Under the pieces are notes generated by a model. That model was given only the letters and a program-made list of their open reading frames with translations. It was not told the origin of the DNA and did not search any database. The translations under genes and the position numbers were made by a program. Below are positions 21,911 through 33,840 of a stretch of 64,000 nt of DNA, in pieces (position 1 is the stretch's first letter; each line of letters begins with the position of its first letter). The stretch is from Allium sativum. Lineage: Eukaryota > Streptophyta > Magnoliopsida > Asparagales > Amaryllidaceae. Location: NCBI GenBank assembly GCA_030737875.1, contig CM060910.1:249396427-249460426 (forward strand), given 5' to 3'.

Positions 21911-23148
21911 AATGTAACACCCCACCTCCGCTAGGGTCACTTATAAAGGGAATGCACTAGTTTTGGTGGAGTATTATCCAGGTAAACACGCACAGAGATA
22001 TCACAAGGCAGAACATAAATAAAGCAGCGGTAGAAATTAAAAACCAACTTCTTATTATTTTCAAGAAAAGAGTCAAAAGCTCATATATCAAAGATACAAA
22101 TTATTCCATTACATCAAGTTCCAAATAAAGAAGCATAAACTTAAGATAACAAAAGTAGATTATTCCCCATAAATAGCAGAAGTAGCCATAGCATAGCCCA
22201 AGACCGAACCGTACATGAGCTGTCAGAAAGCAAGCTAAATCCAAGCTAAAAGCTAGTGTTTCCTCCCTGAGAACCTTGGGGGAGAGGGGAACGAAAGAAA
22301 AAGAGGCGAAAGAAAAAGGGTTAGTCATAAAGACTGGTAAGCCCTAGTGACTTTCAATATGAAAACTAGTAAAGGTAACATGATATGTGAAAACTGGAAT
22401 TAAACATAAGGATGACAACAGAACTGGTCGGATAATCAAGATAACAAGATAAGTCTAGTCTAGCATCGCATATTCAAGGTTCGCTGCACCAACTGTACTA
22501 GTGTTCTACCCATGTCAAGTATTAACCGTGAAATGATCTCTTGGCCCAGTATCATGAAGTGACCCATTACGGGGTCCTACGGTACGACCTCTAATCGATC
22601 GGCTCCCTACAAGTCCTAGCTCATCATGTGTCTGTGTCATATGGCCCTATCCAGAAATGTAGTTACCTGTGCTAGGTCCACCATAGGGTGTATCAAGTCC
22701 TATGGTGTCAACCGCCGACACAAATCAAGCACGCACAGTGTAAATCTACGGGTGCCCAATGCCTGATTTTTCAACTCCGGACTACGTGCACGACCATAGC
22801 ACACCTGAACCTACAATGGCGCACCTACTCAGCCGTCGTTCTGGTCGCTTACAATCAGCCCAGTAATCGTGCCCCACCCTGCCTAGTTCCAGGGTATCGT
22901 GATACATCTAAGTGGGTTACTGCTGAAAAGGACCGCATAACTAGGGTTTCTAATGGGTTAAGTGTTGTCATTCAAATTCGTGACTTAACCCTATCCAATT
23001 CATGTATCAAGTTGGTTAAGTATGTTCAAGCGGTTCATGACTTAACCCCATCAAATCATCGTGTCAAGTTGGTTAAGTATATTCAAGTGGTTCATGACTT
23101 AACCCTATCATGTGGCATTAATTCATTAGTGCACCTCAACCTCTCACA

Positions 23149-23219
23149 TTAGACTAACTGTTGTGGTTATTGGATTTGTCGGGCGGTTCCGGGCAGATTT
23201 ACACCACAACATAGTCTAA
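23149..23219 (-). other. LTR hairpin, element B 5' LTR (TTAGACT copy)
   Basis: TTAGACT (23149-23155) pairs with AGTCTAA (23213-23219). The TGTTGTGG/CCACAACA inner stem is intact. Same loop core as in A and C. Confidence 0.72.
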
Positions 23220-23268
23220 CCTCGGGTTTTACGTGCGATATGACCAACTACCCACATTGGATCCTATT

Positions 23269-23308
23269 GTTTGCACCGGGCGGTTCCGGGCAGATTTACA
23301 CTGCAAAC
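23269..23308 (-). other. LTR hairpin, element B 5' LTR (GTTTGCA copy), shortened
   Basis: GTTTGCA (23269-23275) pairs with TGCAAAC (23302-23308). About a dozen loop bases present in the 3' LTR copy are missing, so this copy is partly deleted. Confidence 0.6.
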
Positions 23309-23610
23309 TCAACCCAACCTCGAGTTGGCCATTTTCAAGTTTATCTAATTGTCATGCCCACATTCAAGTTTTCATGTACAAATTCAAGTTGATTTTTCAT
23401 GTCATGTTTCATGTCAAATCGTGTCAAGTTCATGTCCATATCCAGGTTCAAGTTATAATAACGTTCATGTTTAAAGTTCAAAGTCAATTCATGTTTTACC
23501 TAGTTTACCCAATCGTATTCCCATCGCACGTAAGTTCGAATCGATACAAATAAATCTAATTAGGGAATAATATAAAAAGGGACGGGTATAAGGTGGCAAA
23601 AGTGATTACT

Positions 23611-23615
23611 AGCAT
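23611..23615. repeat. Target-site duplication AGCAT, left copy of element C
   Basis: AGCAT directly before the C LTR start is repeated directly after its end (32810-32814). In the uninterrupted B 3' LTR the site occurs once (TTACTAGCATAGCACGG, near 15690-15710). Confidence 0.95.
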
Positions 23616-25073
23616 TGTAACACCCCACCTCCGTTAAGGTCACTCACAAGGGAATGCCTTAACTTTAGTGGAGCATTTTAGTAAACAGAACAGAAACTTA
23701 CAAGACAGATAAAACAGTACTTGAAAATTTTTAACTTTATTACAGCGGAAACAGAAATTAATATGGTTACATCCTTTCAAATTTCAGAATTCAAGTACAA
23801 AATATCAGTCTTGTACAAAAGCCTTCAAAATGCATGGTTTAAAATCATAATCCCCATGGAACGGAAGCTATACAGAGCCAAGCCATACTTTAAGCACTTC
23901 AAGCAAAGAGAAATCCGGATCAAGCTAAATTATTCCCTCCTTGGATAACCTGGGGGGGAAACGGAAGAAAGGAGGCGAAACAACAAGGGTCAGACAAAAA
24001 GTCTGGCAAGTCCAATGACTTTCAGCATATGAACAGATAATAATAATATGATATGAACATAAAACTGGATGTGAGATAACTGTAACAGGTGTAGCAGATA
24101 TAACAGAAAAACAGAATAATATAAACTATTGTTTTACACTTCTCTGCACTAATACTAGTATAACAGAATTAGGTGTCACCCTAATGTCTAAACTGAAATA
24201 GAAACGGGTACAGAATAATTTAACAGAAACAGGATGCTAATAATGGGCCATTACTACCCGATCAGAAACAGACAGATTCAGAAACAGATTAATCCCTACG
24301 GAAACAGAATGTAGAATTAGTTGTACACTAGTAATGGGCCTTTACCATCCGAACATACGGTACCACGCAGAAACAGACAGGTGTTACCACCCAACAGAAA
24401 CAGACGGTACCAACAGAAACAGACAGAACTAAGTGTACCCTAAAACCCTACCCCAAGCGATCGGCTCCCTCATACATTAATATCCTGTGTCGGCCCCACA
24501 ATAGGGTGTATCACTCCCTAAAGTGACAACCAATTGGCACAGACCTATTTACAGATGTCACGGCGTCTTACATCCTCAGAGGCAGACCGGGATCCATGCA
24601 CGCACATGACCCGGTTGGAACGCACCATCAACACCCCTCGCCATTATCAGAATGAACCGCTTATAATTAGTTCAGTAAGCGTGCCCGGACCCTACTTCCT
24701 GTTGGGTCAAAGTTTTGATACCAGAAAGGGTTACTGACTAATATGGGTCCCAAACAACAGATGACACAAGTAATTCCCTCCTAACCTTGTGTCCCCAGAC
24801 TAACAGATCTCAGATTAACTTGTTTACAAGTTCAGACATACAGAATTCAGATTTACTAGTTCACAGATTAAGTTAACAAGTTTTCAGACTAACAGATCAG
24901 ATGTACAGATTTTTCAGATTTGTCTAACTTTGTATTGGGCCTACAGATTCATGGACGGGTTTACTACACCTATTAATCCAGTTGGTTTAACCCTATTTTC
25001 CCCCAATACATTTTATACGTCATTCTTATCTTAGATTTGCATTAATTGATTATTAATGCCCAGACCTCTCACA

Positions 25074-25146
25074 TTAGGTCGCTAGCTTGTGGCCGCTGGA
25101 TGGGCCGGGCGGTTCCGGGCAGACTTCTGCCACAAGCCAGACCTAA
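25074..25146 (-). other. LTR hairpin 1, element C 3' LTR
   Basis: TTAGGTC (25074-25080) pairs with GACCTAA (25140-25146), and CTTGTGGC (25086-25093) with GCCACAAG (25129-25136), all perfect. Relative to A (TTAGACT/AGTCTAA, TTTGTGGT/ACCACAAA) both sides of the stem changed together. The loop core is CCGGGCGGTTCCGGGCAG on this strand. Confidence 0.8.
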
Positions 25147-25183
25147 CCTCGTGTCTTAAGCAGGTTATGACTAACTTCTCACA

Positions 25184-25257
25184 TTAGAACCTATTGTTTG
25201 CGGCCACTGGATGTGTCGGGCGGTTCCAGGCAGAATTACGCCGCAAACTCATTCTAA
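25184..25257 (-). other. LTR hairpin 2, element C 3' LTR
   Basis: TTAGAA (25184-25189) pairs with TTCTAA (25252-25257), and GTTTGCGGC (25196-25204) with GCCGCAAAC (25240-25248), both perfect. Same loop core as hairpin 1. Confidence 0.8.
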
Positions 25258-26731
25258 CCTCGAGTTAGTCACGTTTATCTTTACAGCCAATTAATTAATA
25301 ATTTACCGTTTATGCGCATGCCCAATATATATGCCAATTCAGATTATATCAATAACAGGATGATTATATCAACACAGCAGATAACAGATTTTAGCAGATA
25401 ACAGATTTTATATGACTTAACGGATTTAACAGATTTAGCAACTTAGCAGATTTTGGCATATAACAGGTTAGGCATTTCAACCGACAAATTTAACAGATTA
25501 GGCATTTCAATCTAATTAGCAGTCTAGGCAATATAACAAAACTAGCAGTTTAGGCAACTTGGCAAATTAGCAGATTTAGCAAATTTAATATTTCTAAAGG
25601 TTCTATTTACATGCCTTGCCTAATCATAAATTGGCCTAAATTCATATGCCTACATAATTGTCATGATTCACAACATATACTCCATGTTTGCATAAGCGCA
25701 GAATATGGACATAATTTTCCATATAACATATGTTCCAATTTTTGTTAAACTAGCATTTTACAGCAGATTCACATATAAATTATACCAAATATAACCATTA
25801 ATTTCAATGCATGCCATATATCCAAAAATCCCTATTTAGGTGTAATCACAATAATAGATATCCTAATTAATGTAAATCTTTACACCTAAGTTTCCATATC
25901 TTCTTCTTTTTAAGTCATGAATCATTATGCAAACTATACCCAACAATCTAAATCTTTAAATCATATCTTCTAAAAATCAGATCTTGACTTTTATATGCAT
26001 TTTGTCCAAAGTCTCAAATCATATGTAATCTTACAGTGGTTCCTCTTCTTCTTTTATCACAGAATATGCAAAGGTCTAAAACTAGTTTATAACATATGCT
26101 TATTTTTCTAATTAATTACAGATCTAAATAACATATGTTCATTTCTCTAATTAGTTACAGATCTAGATTACAACGTACACTATGCATACAACATATATAA
26201 ATTATATGTTTACAGCCAAATTCATGCATCCAATCCCAAGTCATATGTCAATATATTTTATGCCTCAAATCTAAAGTCATATGTTCAATTCAGTCTCGTC
26301 AAATTTCGCATCATTCATTATTTATCCCAAAATTTGCGTTCATACGTTAATCTCTTATGAGATTAGGCACAGGCTCGTGGTAGCCTGACTATAGAAATAG
26401 AAAGGAAGCAGAAAGGGATACAGAACAGTCACAGAAAAACAGATCTGACAGATATACAATCTCAGATTCAGATTTAAAAGCATATCAGAATTATAATTAA
26501 TGTTTATAGCAGAAAATAACTGTACTTGCCTTGATTGGATTAAAGAAAGAACTTTAGTTGTTACAGAATTGTTGCAGAAGCTTTTATCTCAAATTTGAAT
26601 TTAGGATGATGTTGATTGACTTCTAGTTTTGATTCTAGCAGAGTAGCGACGCCAATTTTATTTTTAATTAGAAGAAGAGAGCAATGGAGGCTAGAGAATT
26701 GTGTAAGAGACTTAGGTTTAGGTTAGGGATG

Positions 26732-26739
26732 TATTTATA
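26732..26739 (-). promoter_or_regulatory. TATA box, element C 3' LTR
   Basis: TATAAATA on the minus strand. The copy in the 5' LTR (32392-32399) would drive the element. Confidence 0.6.
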
Positions 26740-27149
26740 GGAGGATAGGGTGATTTAGAGTCTTCAGATCAGTCCAGAAGTCATCAGAATCGCACAGCTC
26801 GAATACACATCATCCATCCACTCAAAAGAAGACACGTCACCTCAGAACACTCCAGAATTCGGTGCTGGATTTGTATGGGCGCACTTGGCAGGTGCACCAG
26901 TGTTATTTTGTACTGGCGCACTTCACAAGTGCGCCAGTGTATTCTGGCCTGTTTCCGGTTTTTCTGCCTAACTTCGTTCATCCATATCTTCTTCATACGG
27001 ACTCCGATTTACGCAAATTCGGACTCTATTTCGCGTATTTTTCCGAGACGAACACAATGGCGCAACCCGTTTCCCTTATTTCTTCTCCTAAAAATTGATT
27101 ATACCTTGATTTTTAACTCTTATGTTTACAGAAAATACGGGGTGTTACA

Positions 27150-27163
27150 TTCTCCCCTCCTTA
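27150..27163 (-). other. Polypurine tract, element C
   Basis: Minus strand TAAGGAGGGGAGAA adjoins the 3' LTR, almost the same as in A. Confidence 0.88.
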
Positions 27164-28186
27164 GAGGATTTCGTCCCCGAAATCTTCAAGTTAAGAAGAA
27201 TGTGTCCTACTATCCAATCACCCATCTACTCAACCATCATCCACAAGCATCCATTGTCCTTAGAAAACTTCTAATGTTGTATGAACATATGCAAAAGTGT
27301 GTATATGTTCCTTATCTAATGCAAAGATCAGGCGGTCTACTGATTCAGTTGACCTCCTTAATGCGAATTATGTCAGTGCCATGAGTCCAACATGTATGCA
27401 ATAGAATTCTAATGATAATGATATATATTATTTCTATATGAGTGCACAATCATTCACTCAAATGCAACATCCATGTGCTGAATCAATCATTTTGCATCCA
27501 CAAGAATTGAAAAATGCTCACCCATCCATATGCAGTATGAGAGTGTTTTCAAGCCGATCTAGTGCCTAGTGTGTGTATATGCATCCACGGGCAACCACTA
27601 GCAACCACTTGCATCCACTTGCAACCATCAAACATAACATGTCTCAAACACATGTTTACACCCATTAGTTTCTACCTAAAGTTTGAAGATTCGATCGATA
27701 GGATACAGTCGAATGATGGAAGCGAGTACAGATAGAACGAAAATTTGGTTCCCATTAGACATGGGTCCTAAGTATCGGCCCCAAAGACCGAAACCAACAT
27801 CAAATTGACACCCAGAGGATTACTTCTTTAGACAATGTCAAAACTGGAAATCCTATCAAAAGTATTTAGATATTTACAGACTACTGGTACAGATCAGGTT
27901 CCCTAATGATTCTTAGGAAGCTAAGCATGATAAAATCATACCCCACGAAAACTCAGAATGTATGCGTCATACTTGACGCCTGACACAGATATCCCTCAAA
28001 CCCCAATCTCAAACAGATGATCCATAACCCTTATGGGTCTGAGTCTACAGCGGAATTTAGAAATAATACTAGTATTAAAGTGCGGAGTATCGATTACAAA
28101 ATAAAAATACCAGAATCAAAAAAAGTCTTAACTCCATAATCAAATAAAGAAATTAAACCTACTATAGAAATTTTCCTATTTCTATC
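27164..28186 (-). other. Element C internal non-coding region after gag
   Basis: About 1 kb between gag and the polypurine tract with no coding signal. Its distal half aligns with the 3' non-coding part of A and B. It also contains a GGTTTCGGTCTTTGGGGCC block (minus strand, near 27770-27795) related to sequences in the D LTR (near 55030) and in the solo LTR (near 50730). The whole pol region is absent, with no visible remnant. Confidence 0.75.
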
Positions 28187-29095
28187 CTAGCCACTGGCCT
28201 CAAGAGTGTTCGCCTGCCCTCCTTGTCCTCGTCTCTTCGGGCAGTCCCTAGTGAAGTGTCCCATCTCCCCACAGTTGAAGCAAGCGCCCTTCCTTTTTCT
28301 GCAATCCTTGTTCAGATGAGTCGAGCTCCCACAAGTAAAGCACTTTTTCCCCTTCTTATCTTCAGACTTCTCATCCTTCTTTTGTGTTTCCTTTTTGGGC
28401 CCCGCTTTCTTATTCTGTGGTTCTTCCTTCTTTGTCTCTTTCAGGCCCTTGTCTTCCTCGTGCAGTAGTGCCATATCCACCAATTTCTCGTAAGTTGCTC
28501 CCATGGGTACATGGGTCATGGCTAGGCTGTGCAGTGGCTCGTTCAATCCTTTAACAAAGCGGATAACCTTTTTATGATGAGTGTTGACTAAATCCAATCC
28601 GAACCTAGCCAGTTGGTTGAACTGGTTGACGTATTCCTCGACCGTCATACTTCCTTGCTTAAGAGATAAGAACTTTTCCAATTGTAAACTTCGTTCAGCT
28701 TGCGAGAGGAATTTTGTCTCAAACCTTGTTCTGAAATCCATCCATGTCTCAACCGGCCTCTCGGCGTTAGTGACTTCCCACCAGTAGGAAGCTTCGTCTT
28801 TGAGCAGCCATACTGCCAACTGTACCTTCTGCCTATCGTCCACCTCGAAGATAACGAATAGATCCTCAGTTTCTTTGAGCCAATTCCTTGCTTCTACGAA
28901 TGATTCAGTTCCTTTGAAATCCTTCCCACCCATGGCCCTAAAATCTCTACAGATCTTTGAGAAAGCAATTGCACGAGGAGGGGGTGGAGGAGGGGGATCA
29001 TTTGCTGGACCTGCAGTGGCGGTCCTAGCCTCAAGATATTGACGAAACCAACCGGGTACATGAACACCCTCTGGTATCTCAGATGCTTCAGACAT
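28187..29095 (-). CDS. Intact retrotransposon gag, element C
   Basis: A 302-codon open frame with no stop or shift, starting MSEASEIPEGVHVPGWF at the same point as the A and B gag. Residues about 20-45 are variable and contain a proline run (PPPPPPP). Residues 48-185 carry the conserved capsid blocks FRAMGGKDF, FVEARNWLKE, WWEVTNAERPVETW and EEYVNQFNQLARFGLD. Residues 220-250 are a highly charged KKE-rich linker. Zinc knuckles CFTCGSSTHLNKDC (first His present, spacing kept) and CFNCGEMGHFTRDC follow near 252-288 and would bind RNA. The protein ends 14 residues after the second knuckle with a true stop, without a pol fusion. Confidence 0.92.
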   Translation of the reverse strand: MSEASEIPEGVHVPGWFRQYLEARTATAGPANDPPPPPPPRAIAFSKICRDFRAMGGKDFKGTESFVEARNWLKETEDLFVIFEVDDRQKVQLAVWLLKDEASYWWEVTNAERPVETWMDFRTRFETKFLSQAERSLQLEKFLSLKQGSMTVEEYVNQFNQLARFGLDLVNTHHKKVIRFVKGLNEPLHSLAMTHVPMGATYEKLVDMALLHEEDKGLKETKKEEPQNKKAGPKKETQKKDEKSEDKKGKKCFTCGSSTHLNKDCRKRKGACFNCGEMGHFTRDCPKRRGQGGQANTLEASG

Positions 29096-29261
29096 GCTGG
29101 AACGAAAAAGGAAAGGTTCAATACAAAAAGGACTGAAAGAAAGATATATGGCTCTTAGGGATCATGTTTTTCAAAATAAGCTTTATTTTTGAAAATACTT
29201 CCTTCCAAAACCTTTTTTGAAAATAGTTTTCAAAACTTTTTATAAAATCTGGTAACCTTCA

Positions 29262-29273
29262 GCTCTGATACCA
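29262..29273 (-). other. Primer-binding site, element C
   Basis: Minus strand TGGTATCAGAGC, two bases from the 5' LTR start at 29276; matches initiator Met tRNA. The leader between it and the gag ATG is 166 bp. Confidence 0.93.
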
Positions 29274-30734
29274 AGTGTAACACCCCACCTCTGTTAAGGT
29301 CACTCACAAGGGAATGCCTTAACTTTGGTGGAGCATTTTAGTAAACAGAACAGAAACTTACAAGACAGATAAAACAGTACTTGAAAAATTTTAACTTTAT
29401 TACAGCGGAAACAGAAATTAATATGGTTACATCCTTTCAAATTTCAGAATTCAAGTACAAAATATCAGTCTTGTACAAAAGCCTTCAAAATGCATGGTTT
29501 AAAATCATAATCCCCATGGAACGGAAGCTATACAGAGCCAAGCCATACTTTAAGCACTTCAAGCAAAGAGAAATCTGGATCAAGCTAAAGTATTCCCTCC
29601 TTGGATAACCTGGGGGGGAAACGGAAGAAAGGAGGCGAAACAACAAGGGTCAGACAAAAAGTCTGGCAAGTCCAATGACTTTCAGCATATGAACAGATAA
29701 TAATAATATGATATGAACATAAAACTGGATGTGAGATAACTGTAACAGGTGTAGCAGATATAACAGAAAAACAGAATGATATAAACTATTGTTTTACACT
29801 TCTCTGCACTAATACTAGTATAACAGAATTAGGTGTCACCCTAATGTCTAAACTGAAATAGAAACGGGTACAGAATAATTTAACAGAAACAGGATGCTAA
29901 TAATGGGCCTTTACTACCCGATCAGAAACAGACAGATTCAGAAACAGATTAATCCCTACGGAAACAGAATGTAGAATTAGGTGTACACTAGTAATGGGCC
30001 TTTACCACCCGAACAGACGGTACCACGCAGAAACAGACAGGTGTTACCACCCAACAGAAACAGACGGTACCAACAGAAACAGACAGAACTAAGTGTACCC
30101 TAAAACCCTACCCCAAGCGATCGGCTCCCTCATACATAAATATCCTGTGTCGGCCCCACAATAGGGTGTATCACTCCCTAAAGTGACAACCAATTGGCAC
30201 AGACCTATTTACAGATGTCACGGCGTCTTACATCCTCAGAGGCAGACCGGGATCCATGCACGCACATGACCCGGTTGGAACGCACCATCAACACCCCTCG
30301 CCATTATCAGAATGAACCGCTTATAATTAGTTCAGTAAGCGTGCCCGGACCCTACTTCCTGTTGGGTCAAAGTTTTGATACCAGAAAGGGTTACTGACTA
30401 ATATGGGTCCCAAACAACAGATGACACAAGTAATTCCCCTCCTAACCTTGTGTCCCCAGACTAACAGATCTCAGATTAACTTGTTTACAAGTTCAGACAT
30501 ACAGAATTCAGATTTACTAGTTCACAGATTAAGTTAACAAGTTTTCAGACTAACAGATCAGATGTACAGATTTTTCAGATTTGTCTAACTTTATATTGGG
30601 CCTACAGATTCATGGACGGGTTTACTACACCTATTAATCCAGTTGGTTTAACCCTATTTTCCCCCAATACGTTTTATACGTCATTCTTATCTTAGATTTG
30701 CATTAATTAATTATTAATGCCCAGACCTCTCACA

Positions 30735-30807
30735 TTAGGTCGCTAGCTTGTGGCCGCTGGATGGGCCGGGCGGTTCCGGGCAGACTTCTGCCACAAGCCA
30801 GACCTAA
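30735..30807 (-). other. LTR hairpin 1, element C 5' LTR
   Basis: Copy of 25074-25146 with intact TTAGGTC/GACCTAA and CTTGTGGC/GCCACAAG stems. It lies about 1.6 kb downstream, in element sense, of the TATA box at 32392-32399. Confidence 0.8.
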
Positions 30808-30844
30808 CCTCGTGTCTTAAGCAGGTTATGACTAACTTCTCACA

Positions 30845-30918
30845 TTAGAACCTATTGTTTGCGGCCACTGGATGTGCCGGGCGGTTCCGGGCAGAATTAC
30901 GCCGCAAACTCATTCTAA
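30845..30918 (-). other. LTR hairpin 2, element C 5' LTR
   Basis: Copy of 25184-25257 with intact stems. One loop base differs between the two C LTRs and restores the CCGGGCGGTTCCGGGCAG core here. Confidence 0.8.
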
Positions 30919-32391
30919 CCTCGAGTTAGTCACGTTTATCTTTACGGCCAATTAATTAATAATTTACCGTTTATGCGCACGCCCAATATATATGCCAATT
31001 CAGATTATATCAATAACAGGATGATTATATCAACACAGCAGATAATAGATTTTAGCAGATAACAGATTTTATATGACTTAACGGATTTAACAGATTTAGC
31101 AACTTAGCAGATTTTGGCATATAACAGGTTAGGCATTTCAACCGACAAATTTAACAGATTAGGCATTTCAATCTAATTAGCAGTCTAGGCAATATAACAA
31201 AACTAGCAGTTTAGGCAACTTGGAAAATTAGCAGATTTAGCAAATTTAATATTTCTAAAGGTTCTATTTACATGCCTTGCCTAATCATAAATTGGCCTAA
31301 ATTCATATGCCTACATAATTGTCATGATTCACAACATATACTCCATGTTTGCATAAGCGCAGAATATGGACATAATTTTCCATATAACATATGTTCCAAT
31401 TTTTGTTAAACTAGCATTTTACAGCAGATTCACATATAAATTATACCAAATATAACCATTAATTTCAATGCATGCCATATATCCAAAAATCCCTATTTAG
31501 GTGTAATCACAATAATAGATATCCTAATTAATGTAAATCTTTACACCTAAGTTTCCATATCTTCTTCTTTTTAAGTCATGAATCATTATGCAAACTATAC
31601 CCAACAATCTAAATCTTTAAATCATATCTTCTAAAAATCAGATCTTGACTTTTATATGCATTTTGTCCAAAGTCTCAAATCATATGTAATCTTACAGTGG
31701 TTCCTCTTCTTCTTTTATCACAGAATATGCATAGGTCTAAAACTAGTTTATAACATATGCTTATTATTGTAATTAATTACAGATCTAAATAACATATGTT
31801 CATTTCTCTAATTAGTTACAGATCTAGATTACAACGTACACTATGCATACAACATATATAAATTATATGTTTACAGCCAAATTCATGCATCCAATCCCAA
31901 GTCATATGTCAATATATTTTATGCCTCAAATCTAAAGTCATATGTTCAATTCAGTCTCATCAAATTTCGCATCATTCATTATTTACCCAAAATTTGCGTT
32001 CATACGTTAATCTCTTATGAGATTAGGCACAGGCTCGTGGTAGCCTGGCTATAGAAACAGAAAGGAAGCAGAAAGGGATACAGAACAGTCACCGAAAAAC
32101 AGATCTGACAGATATACAATCTCAGATTCAGATTTAAAAGCATATCAGAATTATAATTAATGTTTATAGCAGAAAATAACTGTACTTGCCTTGATTGGAT
32201 TAAAGAAAGAACTTTAGTTGTTACAGAATTGTTGTAGAAGCTTTTATCTCAAATTTGAATTTAGGATGATGTTGATTGACTTCTAGTTTTGATTCTAGCA
32301 GAGTAGCGACGCCATTTTTATTTTTAATTAGAAGAAGAGAGCAATGGAGGCTAGAGAATTATGTAAGAGACTTAGGTTTAGGTTAGGGATG

Positions 32392-32399
32392 TATTTATA
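32392..32399 (-). promoter_or_regulatory. TATA box, element C 5' LTR
   Basis: TATAAATA (minus strand), about 410 bp into the LTR in element sense. The probable start site lies near 32360-32365. Confidence 0.6.
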
Positions 32400-32809
32400 G
32401 GAGGATAGGGTGATTTAGAGCCTTCAGATCAGTCCAGAAGTCATCAGAATCGCATAGCTCGAATACACATCATCCATCCACTCAAAAGAAGACACGTCAC
32501 CTCAGAACACTCCAGAATTCGGTGCTGGATTTGTATGGGCGCACTTGGCAGGTGTGCCAGTGTATTTTTGTACTAGCGCACTTCACAAGTGCGCCAGTGT
32601 ATTCTGGCCTGTTTCCGGTTTTACTGCCTAACTTCGTTCATCCATATCTTCTTCATACGGACTCCGATTTATGCAAATTCGGACTCTATTTCGCGTATTT
32701 TTCCGAGACGAACACAATGGCGCAACCCGTTTCCCTTATTTCTTCTCCTAAAAATTAATTATACCTTGATTTTTAACTCTTATGTCTAAAGAAAATACGG
32801 GGTGTTACA

Positions 32810-32814
32810 AGCAT
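32810..32814. repeat. Target-site duplication AGCAT, right copy of element C
   Basis: Follows the GGTGTTACA end of C and is continuous with the rest of B's 5' LTR (AGCATAGCACGGTATAAC). Confidence 0.95.
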
Positions 32815-33840
32815 AGCACGGTATAACTTGAGAAAAATGATATAACATTACTGGCATATGGAATATTGGCCTCAAACATAAAGATTTCAAATCTAACAGA
32901 ATAAGGTACCAGTCAAGATAACAGTTGTCATAAGGTGATAGTATAGTCATGGTAACGATTGACATAAGGTGATAGCATAATCATGGTAACGATTGACATA
33001 AGGTGATAGTCATAAACTTGTGACTAATAGCAGATTCAACATGATAATATAAGGGGTTTTATTTTTGATTTACAACATGAATAGGCCCCAAATCAATGTC
33101 ATAGTAATATCCAAGAGTCAATATCCAAGATGAACATGAATGAATGTAAAACAGTCATCATACATAGGTTCAATTTCAATTTACATCATATTCATATTAC
33201 ATTTACAGTTTAAATCTAAAAATAACTGGGGCTTACAGATCGATGTTCAAGAATTAGAAAAAGAGAGTCGATGTTGAATCTTTATATGCTTAGTCAAGTC
33301 CTAATAGAAATCCCCAAATCAGCAACGTAGCTTCGACGTAGAAGAAGTAGTCTCTCTAACTTTTCAACTAGAATTAGAGCAGTATAAGGTCAAAAAGAAT
33401 TTTGTGTAGAGAGACTAGTGTGAGGGGCTGTATTTATAGGGTAAGGTTAACGAATGTGGACAAAAACGAGGCCAGAAACATCAAAGTGAATCCAGCTTCA
33501 AAAATGGGCTCGGGCACCAGGTCGACACTATGGTCGACCCGGTCCTGGGTAGGTCGACTACATAGTCGACCCCCTGGTCGACCTGGTCCTGGGCGGAAAA
33601 TTTCCTGCCCAGTCTAATCCGAGGTTTGAATTTCGAATTTTGAATTCGAATTGAACTGTTTTGAACTTGAAAACTTCTGAAAACTTCGAAAGGCCATAAC
33701 TTGGTCATACGGGCTCCGATTTTCAAAAACTCGGACTCGTTTCCAAGCAAAATTTCGAGGCGAACGCAATGGCGTAACCCGTTTCCCTTGATTCTTATTT
33801 TAAAAATTAATTCTGCCTTGATTTATAGTTATTACACGTT
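32815..33840 (-). repeat. Element B 5' LTR, second part, end deleted
   Basis: Continues the LTR from 23615 and matches 15705-16738 of the 3' LTR. It includes a TATA box (33431-33438) and the GTCGAC cluster (33519-33586). It stops at ACACGTT(A) and lacks the last 20 bp (16739-16758 in the 3' copy), including the TGTTACA terminus. A single A at 33841 could belong to either side. Confidence 0.88.

Larger units (their letters stand above)
21913..23615 (-). repeat. Element B 5' LTR, first part
   Basis: Matches 13997-15700 of the 3' LTR and stops where C inserted. It contains the GTTAAG array (22955-23105) and the hairpin pair (23149-23219 and 23269-23308). The rest of this LTR is at 32815-33840. 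Confidence 0.9.
23616..27149 (-). repeat. Element C 3' LTR (3,534 bp)
   Basis: Begins TGTAACACCCCACCTCCG and ends ACGGGGTGTTACA. It is identical in length to 29276-32809, with scattered substitutions only. It contains many CAGATTTAACAG-like short repeats (24830-25600), the hairpin pair, a TATA box and a repeated GCGCACTT motif (26873-26950). Confidence 0.95.
23616..32809 (-). mobile_element. Element C: gag-only LTR retrotransposon (TR-GAG-like), minus strand
   Basis: A complete 9,194-bp element: two LTRs of 3,534 bp each, primer site, polypurine tract, perfect 5-bp duplication, and an internal region of only about 2.1 kb. The internal region encodes an intact gag and no protease, RT, RNase H or integrase. 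Terminal-repeat retrotransposons with only a GAG domain (TR-GAG) are a described plant class. C shares its LTR signals with A and B and is presumably mobilised by a relative's enzymes. It is the youngest retrotransposon in the stack. Confidence 0.9.
29276..32809 (-). repeat. Element C 5' LTR (3,534 bp)
   Basis: Matches 23616-27149 over its full length with only scattered differences (I estimate roughly 1 percent by eye). The two hairpins, TATA box and subterminal repeats are all preserved. Confidence 0.95.
13997..33840 (-). mobile_element. Element B: Ty3/gypsy (Tekay/Del-like) LTR retrotransposon, minus strand
   Basis: Inverted relative to A. It runs from 3' LTR (13997-16758) and polypurine tract through pol and gag to the primer site (21899-21910) and 5' LTR (21913-23615, continuing at 32815-33840). 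C is inserted in the 5' LTR. The left flank is CGCAT (13992-13996), but the matching right duplication is missing because about 20 bp of the LTR end and about 25 bp of A were deleted at the right junction. Confidence 0.88.

Noticed and set aside
23721..23948. 75-codon open frame repeated at 29381-29608
   Set aside because: Occurs in both C LTRs at the same place near the LTR edge; duplication by LTR identity, not selection, explains its preservation.
26862..27384. 169-codon open frame crossing the C LTR end
   Set aside because: Spans the LTR, polypurine tract and internal region on the non-coding strand; no motif.
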